Source: JBDHRG01 sp039807445
GTDB lineage: Bacteria > Pseudomonadota > Gammaproteobacteria > Competibacterales > Competibacteraceae
Length of the DNA: 5,703 bases
Assembly: GCA_039807445.1 (NCBI GenBank)
Contig: JBDHRG010000227.1
Span: 1-5,703, forward strand
Direction of reading: 5' to 3'
Position numbers and translations under genes: made by a program. Every line of letters begins with the position of its first letter. The first letter of the stretch is position 1. The notes under the pieces were generated by a model. The model had not been told where the DNA came from, did not search any database, and saw nothing but the letters and a program-made list of their open reading frames with translations. This document shows positions 1 to 5,537 of this stretch, in pieces.

Positions 1-2
1 GC

Positions 3-98
3 GAAGGCGGCGAGCGCGGGCTGCTGGCGCTGGACCTGATGCCGCACCTGCGACGGTTGGCGAATCCGGCGACTGCGGTTCAGGCTGAACGGCCTTGA
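3..98 (+). CDS. nnr: C-terminal end of NAD(P)H-hydrate repair enzyme Nnr (partial)
   Basis: An open frame enters from the left edge and stops at TGA 96-98, giving 31 residues. The readable core, ERGLLALDLMPHLRRLAN, resembles the end of the ADP/ATP-dependent NAD(P)H-hydrate dehydratase (NnrD) domain, which usually closes with a short 'LLP-hydrophobic-RRL' helix. The family repairs hydrated, inactive NAD(P)H; many proteobacterial versions are fused to an epimerase domain, but that part would lie outside the window. The position supports the call, because nnr (yjeF) directly precedes tsaE in E. coli and many relatives. The stop lies 19 bases before tsaE, so the two are probably co-transcribed. 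The identification rests on a short tail plus synteny, so it is tentative. A queuosine-pathway gene (queG) is another common tsaE neighbour but fits this tail less well. Confidence 0.6.
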   Translation, partial: EGGERGLLALDLMPHLRRLANPATAVQAERP

Positions 99-117
99 AG
101 CCACCGGCTGCCAAGCC

Positions 118-591
118 ATGACGCTCGAACTCCACCTTCCCGACGCCGAAGCCACCGAGGCGCTCGGCGCGAAGCTCGCGGCGGCGCTCGCCAACGGCGG
201 CGTCGTGCACTTGCGCGGCGACCTCGGCGCCGGCAAGACCACGCTGGTGCGCGGGCTGTTGCGCGCGCTCGGCCATGCCGGCACGGTCAAGAGCCCCACC
301 TATGCGCTGGTCGAGCCCTACCGGCTCGGCGGGCGTGCGGTCTACCACTTCGACCTGTACCGCCTCGTCGATGCCGAGGAGCTCGAGTACATCGGCATCC
401 GCGACTTCCTCGAGGACGCCGCGCTGCTGCTGATCGAGTGGCCCGAGCGCGGCGAAGGCGTGCTGCCGCCACCGGACCTGCGGCTGGCGTTCGAGCACCG
501 CCCCGACGGCCGCCGCTGCCGGCTGAGCGCGGCCTCGGCGCGCGGCGAGGCGATGCTGGCGACGCTGGGGGGGGAGGATGAACAAGCGTGA
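118..591 (+). CDS. tsaE: tRNA t6A biosynthesis ATPase TsaE
   Basis: The product has 157 residues, close to the roughly 150 usual for TsaE (YjeE). TsaE is a small cytoplasmic P-loop ATPase. It works with TsaB, TsaC and TsaD to place threonylcarbamoyl on A37 of ANN-decoding tRNAs; ATP hydrolysis resets the TsaBD complex. Visible signatures are the Walker A loop GDLGAGKTT (residues 34-42), the switch-like SPTY (59-62), HFDLYRL (77-83) with its conserved Asp79, and the IEWPER segment (106-111) carrying the conserved Glu-Trp. The ATG at 118 puts the Walker loop at the usual distance from the N-terminus; no clear Shine-Dalgarno precedes it, so translation may be coupled to the upstream gene 19 bases away. 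The last codons follow a run of eight G bases (567-574). The family is very well conserved and the assignment is secure. Confidence 0.97.
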   Translation: MTLELHLPDAEATEALGAKLAAALANGGVVHLRGDLGAGKTTLVRGLLRALGHAGTVKSPTYALVEPYRLGGRAVYHFDLYRLVDAEELEYIGIRDFLEDAALLLIEWPERGEGVLPPPDLRLAFEHRPDGRRCRLSAASARGEAMLATLGGEDEQA

Positions 592-611
592 ACACCGCTG
601 CGGCGTCGACA

Positions 612-629
612 AAAGTTCGCAAAGTTCCC
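612..629 (+). repeat. Tandem 9-base direct repeat upstream of the amidase gene
   Basis: AAAGTTCGC (612-620) is followed directly by AAAGTTCCC (621-629), differing at one base. It stands out as an AT-richer patch in GC-rich surroundings, 20 bases after the tsaE stop and about 120 bases before the amidase start. A direct repeat with a 9-base period in an intergenic region could be a regulator site, but no known operator is recognised and chance is possible. Confidence 0.35.
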
Positions 630-678
630 GGCGCGCGGCGATAGGCTAGGGGGCGGTGCGGTTCGCGGTGGCGGCGTC

Positions 679-704
679 GGCCGTGGCACAATCGCGGCCT
701 TTTT
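679..704 (+). terminator. Candidate intrinsic terminator after tsaE (could also be promoter-proximal structure)
   Basis: GGCCGTG (679-685) can pair with CGCGGCC (693-699): seven pairs including one G-T wobble, with a seven-base loop, followed at once by five T (700-704). That is the layout of a short rho-independent terminator, 88 bases after the tsaE stop. The loop also spells CACAAT (687-692), a fair sigma-70 -10 hexamer, so the same bases may instead belong to a promoter for the amidase gene starting at 751. I see no convincing -35 at the right distance. If it terminates, the amidase would need a start site in the 46 bases between the T-tract and its ATG, or readthrough. Confidence 0.45.
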
Positions 705-734
705 CCGGGGCCCGGTGCGGTTTCGCGCTCGGGC

Positions 735-741
735 AAGGGGG
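735..741 (+). promoter_or_regulatory. Ribosome binding site of the amidase gene
   Basis: AAGGGGG lies nine bases before the ATG at 751. It decides the start: the upstream in-frame GTG at 715 lacks such a site and would add 12 arginine-rich residues in front of an otherwise normal signal peptide. Confidence 0.7.
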
Positions 742-750
742 ACACGACTG

Positions 751-2289
751 ATGAAAGGCTGGTTGCGCGCATCCCTGTGCGTGCTGCTCGCCTGGGCCGC
801 GACCGCGGCGCAGGCGGCGGTGCAGCTGAGCGGCGCGCGGCTCGCCGACGGCGGCGACCGCGTACAGCTGATCCTCGAACTGAGCGCCCAGCCGCGCCAC
901 GCGAGCTTCTACCTCGACCACCCGCCGCGGCTGGTGCTCGACCTCCCCGATACCGTGTCGGCGGCGCCGGTCGGCGACCTCGGCCTGGCCTCCGGCGATA
1001 TCCGCGCGGTGCGCAGCGGCATCCGCGACGGCAAGGACTTGCGCGTGGTGATCGACCTGGCCGGCCCGCTGCGCGCCGAAACCTACTTCGCGCCGGCGCA
1101 GGGCGGCCGCGGCAGCCGCCTGGTGGTCGAGTTCCGCCGCGGCACGAGCCGCGCCGTGCCGCCGGCGGCGGCGCCGATCGATCTGGTGTCGGTGCCGCGC
1201 GCCGAGGCCAGGCCGGTGCTCAAGGCCACGCGGCCGCAGGCCAGCGCATCGCGACGCCAGACCGTGGTCGTGATCGACCCCGGCCACGGCGGCAAGGACA
1301 CCGGCGCCATCGGCCCCAACGGCACCTACGAGAAACACGTCGTGCTCGCGATCGCGCGGCGCGTGGCGGCGCTGGTCGACGCCGAGCCCGGCATGCGCGC
1401 GGTGCTGACGCGCCGCGACGACCGCTTTCTGCCGCTGCGCGGGCGCATCGAAGCCGCTCGCAAGCACAGGGCCGACCTGTTCATTTCGATCCATGCCGAC
1501 TCGGCACCGAACGGCGCGAGCGCGAGCGGCTCCTCGGTGTACGTGCTGTCGACCCGCGGTGCCTCGTCGGAGGCCGCACGCTGGCTGGCCGACAGCGAGA
1601 ATGCCGCCGACCTCGTCGGCGGGCTCAGGCTCGCCGACAAGGACGAGAAGCTGGCCTCGGTGCTGCTCGACCTGTCGCTCGATGCGCAGCTCGAGTCGAG
1701 CTTCTTCCTCGCCGGCAGGATCCTCGGCGAGCTGCGCAAGGTCGGCAACGTGCACAAGAGCGACATCGAGCGCGCCGGCTTCGTGGTGCTGAAGGCGCCC
1801 GACATCCCCTCGGTGCTGGTCGAGACGGCCTTCCTGTCGAATCCGGATGAAGAACGCAAGCTCGCCGACCCGGCGCACCAGCGGGGGCTGGCGCGGGCGG
1901 TGATGGGCGGCATCCGCCAGTACTTCCGCAGCCGCCTGCCGCACCACCTGATGATCGCCGGGGCGGCGGCCGAGCCGGCACCGCACGCGCTGCCGACGCG
2001 CGCTGCGGCGCCGGCGGTGTCCGCCGCCGACAAGCCGCCGATCGAGCTGCTCAGCACGCGCCGCACCGACGTCGCCGCGCCGCCGCCCGCGCCGCCGCCG
2101 AGCGTGCGGCCCGCGCCGCCGGCGCCGAAACCGGCGACCCGGACCTACGTCGTGCGCCGCGGCGAATCGCTCGCCGATGTCGCCCGCCGCTTCGGCGTGC
2201 CGGTGGCGAAGCTGCGCGCGAGCAACGCCCTGCCCGACAACCAGCTGCGCGTGCCGGCCGGGACGCGACTGACGGTTCCGGCGGGGTGA
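751..2289 (+). CDS. amiC: Periplasmic N-acetylmuramoyl-L-alanine amidase (AmiB/AmiC type) with C-terminal LysM
   Basis: The product has 512 residues. It cleaves the bond between N-acetylmuramic acid and L-alanine in peptidoglycan and typically acts in daughter-cell separation. A Sec signal peptide spans residues 1-22 (hydrophobic core, likely cut after AAQA). An AMIN domain (about 23-130) follows; such domains target these enzymes to septal peptidoglycan. The Amidase_3 catalytic domain (about 171-392) shows the zinc ligands His179 (DPGHGG), Glu194 (TYEK) and His248 (SIHAD) and the catalytic Glu358 (VLVETAFLSN). The helical insertion at roughly 272-335 corresponds to the autoinhibitory region of AmiB/AmiC enzymes, which is relieved by EnvC- or NlpD-type activators. 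A Pro/Ala-rich linker (about 403-463) leads to one LysM module (465-509), a glycan-binding element that E. coli AmiB lacks but some other proteobacterial AmiB proteins carry. Synteny with tsaE favours AmiB; in other lineages this type is called AmiC, so the symbol is only family level. Confidence 0.95.
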   Translation: MKGWLRASLCVLLAWAATAAQAAVQLSGARLADGGDRVQLILELSAQPRHASFYLDHPPRLVLDLPDTVSAAPVGDLGLASGDIRAVRSGIRDGKDLRVVIDLAGPLRAETYFAPAQGGRGSRLVVEFRRGTSRAVPPAAAPIDLVSVPRAEARPVLKATRPQASASRRQTVVVIDPGHGGKDTGAIGPNGTYEKHVVLAIARRVAALVDAEPGMRAVLTRRDDRFLPLRGRIEAARKHRADLFISIHADSAPNGASASGSSVYVLSTRGASSEAARWLADSENAADLVGGLRLADKDEKLASVLLDLSLDAQLESSFFLAGRILGELRKVGNVHKSDIERAGFVVLKAPDIPSVLVETAFLSNPDEERKLADPAHQRGLARAVMGGIRQYFRSRLPHHLMIAGAAAEPAPHALPTRAAAPAVSAADKPPIELLSTRRTDVAAPPPAPPPSVRPAPPAPKPATRTYVVRRGESLADVARRFGVPVAKLRASNALPDNQLRVPAGTRLTVPAG

Positions 2290-2328
2290 GATGGCCGTGA
2301 GGTGTGACTGGAACCGAATCGACACAGT

Positions 2329-2333
2329 GAGGA
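2329..2333 (+). promoter_or_regulatory. Ribosome binding site deciding the manB start
   Basis: GAGGA lies five bases before the ATG at 2339. An in-frame ATG also exists at 2291, one base after the amidase stop, but its 16 extra residues do not resemble family N-termini, whereas the protein from 2339 begins MQPLTCFKAYDVRG as in CpsG. Confidence 0.75.
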
Positions 2334-2338
2334 CATCG

Positions 2339-3688
2339 ATGCAGCCATTGACCTGCTTCAAGGCTTACGACGTGCGCGGCCGGGTGCCGGACCAACTCAA
2401 CGAGAACATCGCCTGGCGGATCGGGCGGGCGTACGCGCAAGCGCTGAGGCCGCGCGAGGTGGTGGTGGGCTTCGACGTGCGGCTGTCGAGTCCGGCGCTT
2501 GCGGCAGCGCTGACGCGCGGGCTGACCGAGGGCGGGGCGGACGTGATCGACATCGGCCTGTGCGGCACCGAGGAGGTCTACTTCCAGACCTTTCACCGCG
2601 GCGCCGGCGGCGGGATCATGGTCACCGCCAGCCACAACCCGATCGACTACAACGGCCTGAAGCTGGTGCGCGAAGGGGCGCGGCCGATCAGCGGCGACAC
2701 CGGGCTGGACGCGATCCGCGCGCTGACCGAGCGCGGCGGCTTCGCCCCCGCGGCCCGCATCGGCACGGTGCGCACCGACACCGACAAGCGCGCCTACGTG
2801 CAGCACCTGCTCGGCTACGTCGATCCGGCGGTTTTGAAGCCGCTGAAGATCGTCGCCGATGCCGGCAACGGCGGCGCCGGGCGGGTGATCGATGCGCTCG
2901 AGCCGTTCCTGCCGTTCGAGTTCGTCAAGGTCCGCCACGAACCCGACGGGCGCTTCCCGTTCGGCATCCCCAACCCGCTGCTGCCCGAGAGCCGGGCGAC
3001 GACCGCCGAGGCGGTGCTGGCCCACGGTGCCGACCTGGGGCTGGCCTGGGACGGCGACTTCGACCGCTGCTTCTTCTTCGACGAGCGCGGGCGCTTCATC
3101 GAGGGCTACTACCTGGTGGGGCTGCTGGCGGCGCAGCTGCTGGAGACGCACCCCGGGGCGAAGATCGTTCACGATCCGCGGCTGAGCTGGAACACCGAGG
3201 CGGTGGTGGCAGCGGCGGGCGGGGTGGCGGTGCAGAGCAAGACCGGGCACGCCTTCATCAAGGAGCGCATGCGGCTGGAAGACGCGCTCTACGGCGGCGA
3301 GATGAGCGCGCACCACTACTTCCGCGACTTCGCCTACTGCGACTCGGGGATGATCCCGTGGCTGCTGGTGGCCGAGCGCATCAGCCGCGGCGCGCAGCCG
3401 CTCTCGGCGCTGCTCGACGAGCGCCTGCGCGCCTTCCCGTGCAGCGGCGAGATCAACTTCGAGGTGGCCGACAGCGGCGCGGTGATCGAGGCGATCCTGG
3501 CGCACTACGCGCCGCAGGCCCCGGCGATCGACCGTACCGACGGCGCAAGCCTCGCGTTCGGCGACTGGCGCTTCAACCTGCGCGCCTCGAACACCGAGCC
3601 GCTGCTGCGGCTGAACGTCGAGACGCGCGGCGACGCCGAACTGCTGGCGGCGCGCGTGGCGGAGCTGCGGGGGCTGATCGGCGGCTGA
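2339..3688 (+). CDS. manB: Phosphomannomutase, CpsG/ManB type (possible PMM/PGM)
   Basis: The product has 449 residues (E. coli CpsG has 456) and matches that family along its whole length. It interconverts mannose-6-phosphate and mannose-1-phosphate in the cytoplasm, giving the precursor of GDP-mannose and, through it, GDP-fucose or similar sugars; some family members also act on glucose phosphates. Visible alpha-D-phosphohexomutase signatures are the phosphoserine loop TASHNP (96-101, Ser98), the metal-binding DGDFDR (238-243), the sugar-recognition loop GEMSAHH (320-326) and the phosphate-binding RASNTEP (415-421). All key residues are intact. It starts 49 bases after the amidase stop, with no evident terminator between, and lies 228 bases before wzb. 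Its closeness to the colanic-acid enzyme and its place beside wzb-wza-wzc suggest it feeds the exported polysaccharide rather than serving general metabolism. Sugar specificity cannot be settled from sequence alone. Confidence 0.95.
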   Translation: MQPLTCFKAYDVRGRVPDQLNENIAWRIGRAYAQALRPREVVVGFDVRLSSPALAAALTRGLTEGGADVIDIGLCGTEEVYFQTFHRGAGGGIMVTASHNPIDYNGLKLVREGARPISGDTGLDAIRALTERGGFAPAARIGTVRTDTDKRAYVQHLLGYVDPAVLKPLKIVADAGNGGAGRVIDALEPFLPFEFVKVRHEPDGRFPFGIPNPLLPESRATTAEAVLAHGADLGLAWDGDFDRCFFFDERGRFIEGYYLVGLLAAQLLETHPGAKIVHDPRLSWNTEAVVAAAGGVAVQSKTGHAFIKERMRLEDALYGGEMSAHHYFRDFAYCDSGMIPWLLVAERISRGAQPLSALLDERLRAFPCSGEINFEVADSGAVIEAILAHYAPQAPAIDRTDGASLAFGDWRFNLRASNTEPLLRLNVETRGDAELLAARVAELRGLIGG

Positions 3689-3714
3689 CGTGAATCGGGC
3701 ACAACGGTTAAACT
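3685..3714 (+). promoter_or_regulatory. Weak sigma-70 promoter candidate for the export operon
   Basis: CTGACG (3685-3690) and TAAACT (3709-3714) are separated by 18 bases and resemble -35 and -10 hexamers with mismatches in both. The -10 end touches the palindrome at 3714-3727, so a factor bound there could affect initiation. Transcription from here would leave a leader of nearly 200 bases before wzb. The match is modest, and readthrough from manB is equally possible. Confidence 0.3.
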
Positions 3715-3727
3715 CCGCCCGGGCGGA
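3714..3727. promoter_or_regulatory. Perfect 14-bp palindrome in the leader upstream of wzb
   Basis: TCCGCCCGGGCGGA is a perfect inverted repeat with no spacer, 26 bases after the manB stop. No T-tract follows (the next bases are AGCTGAAAC), so it is not an intrinsic terminator. It could be an operator half-overlapping a promoter, or a simple hairpin. Its right half starts GGCGGAAGC (3722-3730), which differs at one position from the first nine bases of the ops/JUMPstart core GGCGGTAGC that recruits RfaH upstream of many polysaccharide operons. That similarity is suggestive only. Confidence 0.4.
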
Positions 3728-3762
3728 AGCTGAAACACCACGAAAATGAAAGGCTTGCAGCA

Positions 3763-3903
3763 ATGCGTGTAAAGAAAGCTGACAGAACCGCAGCGGCGGA
3801 CCGCAGCGGCGTCCCGGAGGCGACGCCAGGATTCGCGCCGACAGTGCGCTCCGTCGCGGCGTCCGGTGCCGCAGGCATCGGCGGGTGGCGCACAGTCCAC
3901 TGA
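3763..3903 (+). CDS. Doubtful 46-codon ORF in the wzb leader
   Basis: ATG at 3763 opens a frame of 46 codons ending at TGA 3901-3903, 13 bases before the wzb ATG and just before its ribosome binding site. The peptide begins MRVKKADRT and is otherwise rich in Ala, Gly and Arg; I see no domain, signal peptide or membrane segment. A weak AGG (3751-3753) sits nine bases upstream. It could be a leader peptide coupled to wzb translation, but an open frame of this length is easily expected by chance in GC-rich DNA, and part of its coding potential comes from the direct repeat at 3787-3811. Its function is not recognised. Confidence 0.15.
   Translation: MRVKKADRTAAADRSGVPEATPGFAPTVRSVAASGAAGIGGWRTVH
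3787..3811 (+). repeat. 12-bp tandem direct repeat in the wzb leader
   Basis: ACCGCAGCGGCG occurs twice without mismatch (3787-3798 and 3800-3811), separated by one G, giving a 13-base period. The second copy runs into a possible hairpin, GGCGTC (3808-3813) with GACGCC (3822-3827) around an eight-base loop. A further imperfect stem can form between about 3836 and 3861. The repeat may be a slippage duplication, a protein site, or part of a structured leader; the sequence cannot say which. Confidence 0.5.
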
Positions 3904-3905
3904 CC

Positions 3906-3909
3906 AGGA
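3906..3909 (+). promoter_or_regulatory. Ribosome binding site of wzb
   Basis: AGGA sits seven bases before the ATG at 3917, in an A-rich stretch. It supports this start over the upstream in-frame ATG at 3866, whose extra 17 residues are unlike the family. Confidence 0.7.
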
Positions 3910-3916
3910 AAAAACC

Positions 3917-4354
3917 ATGTTCGGCAACATCTTGGTGGTCTGCGTCGGCAACATCTGCCGCAGCCCGATGGCCGCGGCGCTGCTGCGCCAGGTGCTGGCC
4001 CCGCAGGGGATCGAGGTCGGCTCGGCCGGCATTTCGGCGCTCGTCGCCCAGCCCGCCGACCCATTGGCACGGGAAGTGCTTCAGGAACAGGGACTGGATC
4101 TGTCGGCGCATCGCGCCCGCCAGCTGACCCCGGCGCTGAGCCGCGCGGCCGACCTGATCCTGGTGATGGAAGCCGGCCACAAGAAGGCAGTCGAGGCGAT
4201 CGACCCCAGCGCCCGCGGCAAGATCTACCGCTGGGGCGAATGGGCCGGCTTCGAGGTGCCGGACCCTTACCAGCGCCCGCGAGAGGCGTTCGAGCAAACC
4301 CTGGTCCTGCTGCGCGAAGGCCTGCAGGGCTGGTTGCCCAAACTCAGAGGATGA
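3917..4354 (+). CDS. wzb: Low-molecular-weight protein-tyrosine phosphatase, Wzb type
   Basis: The product has 145 residues, against 147 in E. coli Wzb. It is a cytoplasmic phosphatase that removes phosphate from the tyrosine cluster of the partner kinase Wzc; cycling of Wzc phosphorylation is needed for polymer assembly. The P-loop C-X5-R-S is VCVGNICRSP, with nucleophile Cys9 and Arg15. The general-acid motif is DPY at 116-118 (Asp116 in VPDPYQRP). The stretch SAGISALVAQPADP (36-49) is also typical of Wzb-like enzymes and distinguishes them from arsenate reductases of the same fold. The stop overlaps the start of wza in the arrangement ATGA, so translation of the two is probably coupled. 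In E. coli the order is wza-wzb-wzc; here the phosphatase comes first. Family and role are secure; direct action on the Wzc encoded downstream is inferred from context. Confidence 0.95.
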   Translation: MFGNILVVCVGNICRSPMAAALLRQVLAPQGIEVGSAGISALVAQPADPLAREVLQEQGLDLSAHRARQLTPALSRAADLILVMEAGHKKAVEAIDPSARGKIYRWGEWAGFEVPDPYQRPREAFEQTLVLLREGLQGWLPKLRG

Positions 4355-5532
4355 GCCGCACCATGCGAAACACGCTGACTCCCCTTGCACTGGCACTGGT
4401 CGCCATGGCGCTGGGCGCTTGCCAGACCATCGGCCCCGGCATGTACATGTCGACCCTGGGCGGTTCCGAGGTCGAGGTGCCGGTCGACGACAACGGCCAG
4501 CCGATCACCGCCAAGGCCGACATCACCCGTATCACCGCCGAGGTGGTGCGCGATCAGCTCGAGCAGGCCAGGCAGGCGAGCTACCAGTTGCCGCCGGCGC
4601 CGCAGGAGCCTTACCGCCGCTACCGTCTCGGTGCGCGCGACATCCTGTCGATCACCGTCTGGGATCATCCCGAGCTGACCATCCCTGCCGGCGAGTTCCG
4701 CGCGGCCGATCAGGCCGGCACCGTGATCAACGAGGACGGCACGATCTTCTACCCCTACGTCGGCGTCGTGAAGGCCGCCGGGCTGACCACCGAAGAGCTG
4801 CGCGACACGCTGACGCGGCGCATCGCCAGGTACATCGAGGCGCCGCAGCTCGACGTGCGCGTCGCCGCCTACCGCAGCCAGAAGGCGTACGTGGTCGGCG
4901 AAGTCAAGAACCCCGGCATCCAGTCGATCAACGACGTGCCGCTGACCGTCACCGAGGCCATCAACCGTGCCGGCGGCGTCACCGAGGCCGCCGATCAGCG
5001 TCTGGTGACGCTGTCGCGCGGCAGCAAGGTCTACCAGGTCGACGTGCAGGGCATCTACGAGCGCGGCGACGAGCGCCAGAACGTGCTGCTGATGGACGGT
5101 GACGTGCTCAACGTCTGGGACAACGAGCTGAACAAGGTCTTCGTGCTCGGCGAGGTCGGCACCCAGCGTTCGCTGCGCCTCAACAAGGGCCGGCTGACGC
5201 TGGCCGAAGCGCTCGGCGACGCCGGTGGTGTCGACCCCGTCTCTTCCAGCCCGGGCAAGGTGTTCGTGATCCGCGGCGGGCGCAGCGACGCCCTGGCCAA
5301 GCCGCAGATCTTCCACCTCGACGCCGCCAGCCCCGATGCGCTGCTGCTCGCCGACCGCTTCCCGCTGCGTCCGCGCGACGTGGTCTACGTCGACACCGCG
5401 CCGGTGACGCGCTGGAACCGCGTGATCTCGCAGATCCTGCCGACCGCGCAGACGCTCAGCGCCTCGACCGCGACCAACTTCCCGCTGTTCGAGGGGCAGC
5501 GCACGACGCAGACCACGCGCGTCACGCGTTGA
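4351..5532 (+). CDS. wza: Outer-membrane polysaccharide export lipoprotein, Wza type
   Basis: The product has 393 residues from ATG 4351, or 389 from ATG 4363 (E. coli Wza 379). It forms the octameric channel through which group 1-type capsule or exopolysaccharide crosses the outer membrane, docking onto Wzc in the periplasm. The signal peptide ends in the lipobox LGAC, with lipidated Cys24. A polysaccharide-export domain (about 88-182) contains YRLGARDILSITVWDHPELT. Two SLBB-type segments follow, starting near KAYVVGEVKNPG (188-199) and KVFVLGEVG (272-280). The end, APVTRWNRVISQILPT (360-375), closely resembles the amphipathic helix that builds the helical barrel of Wza in the outer membrane, followed by a polar surface tail. 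The start is uncertain: 4351 gives the four-base overlap with wzb, while AGAGG (4346-4350) abuts it and lies 12 bases from 4363. All diagnostic parts are present. Confidence 0.96.
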   Translation: MSRTMRNTLTPLALALVAMALGACQTIGPGMYMSTLGGSEVEVPVDDNGQPITAKADITRITAEVVRDQLEQARQASYQLPPAPQEPYRRYRLGARDILSITVWDHPELTIPAGEFRAADQAGTVINEDGTIFYPYVGVVKAAGLTTEELRDTLTRRIARYIEAPQLDVRVAAYRSQKAYVVGEVKNPGIQSINDVPLTVTEAINRAGGVTEAADQRLVTLSRGSKVYQVDVQGIYERGDERQNVLLMDGDVLNVWDNELNKVFVLGEVGTQRSLRLNKGRLTLAEALGDAGGVDPVSSSPGKVFVIRGGRSDALAKPQIFHLDAASPDALLLADRFPLRPRDVVYVDTAPVTRWNRVISQILPTAQTLSASTATNFPLFEGQRTTQTTRVTR

Positions 5533-5537
5533 TCGCG

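Noticed and set aside
578..649. Small 23-codon ORF (MNKREHRC...) overlapping the tsaE end
   Set aside because: Its purine-rich upstream sequence abuts the ATG with no spacer, the peptide resembles nothing, and it ends without link to the next gene.
684..698. Sigma-54-like TGGCAC with GC at the right spacing
   Set aside because: The -24 half fits, but the -12 half reads CGGC where TTGC is expected, and the same bases are better explained by the hairpin and T-tract.
715..750. GTG at 715 as the amidase start
   Set aside because: It would place an Arg-rich stretch before a complete signal peptide; ATG 751 has a good ribosome binding site and gives a standard Sec signal.
646..2361. Long open frame on the minus strand, opposite the amidase
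   Set aside because: It is an antisense shadow of a real gene in GC-rich DNA. The translation is Arg/Ala/His-rich without domains, while the plus strand shows full amidase motifs.
2560..3693. Second plus-strand frame inside manB (377 codons)
   Set aside because: It lies in another frame of manB, is extremely Arg-rich and lacks any domain; the CpsG motifs are all in the other frame.
3689..3916. c-di-GMP riboswitch or tRNA in the wzb leader
   Set aside because: No conserved GEMM-type core or cloverleaf with anticodon and T-loop signatures could be found by eye.
2051..4396. Long open frame on the minus strand (781 codons) spanning manB and wzb
   Set aside because: It crosses two well-supported plus-strand genes and an intergenic region, has low-complexity composition and no recognisable motif.
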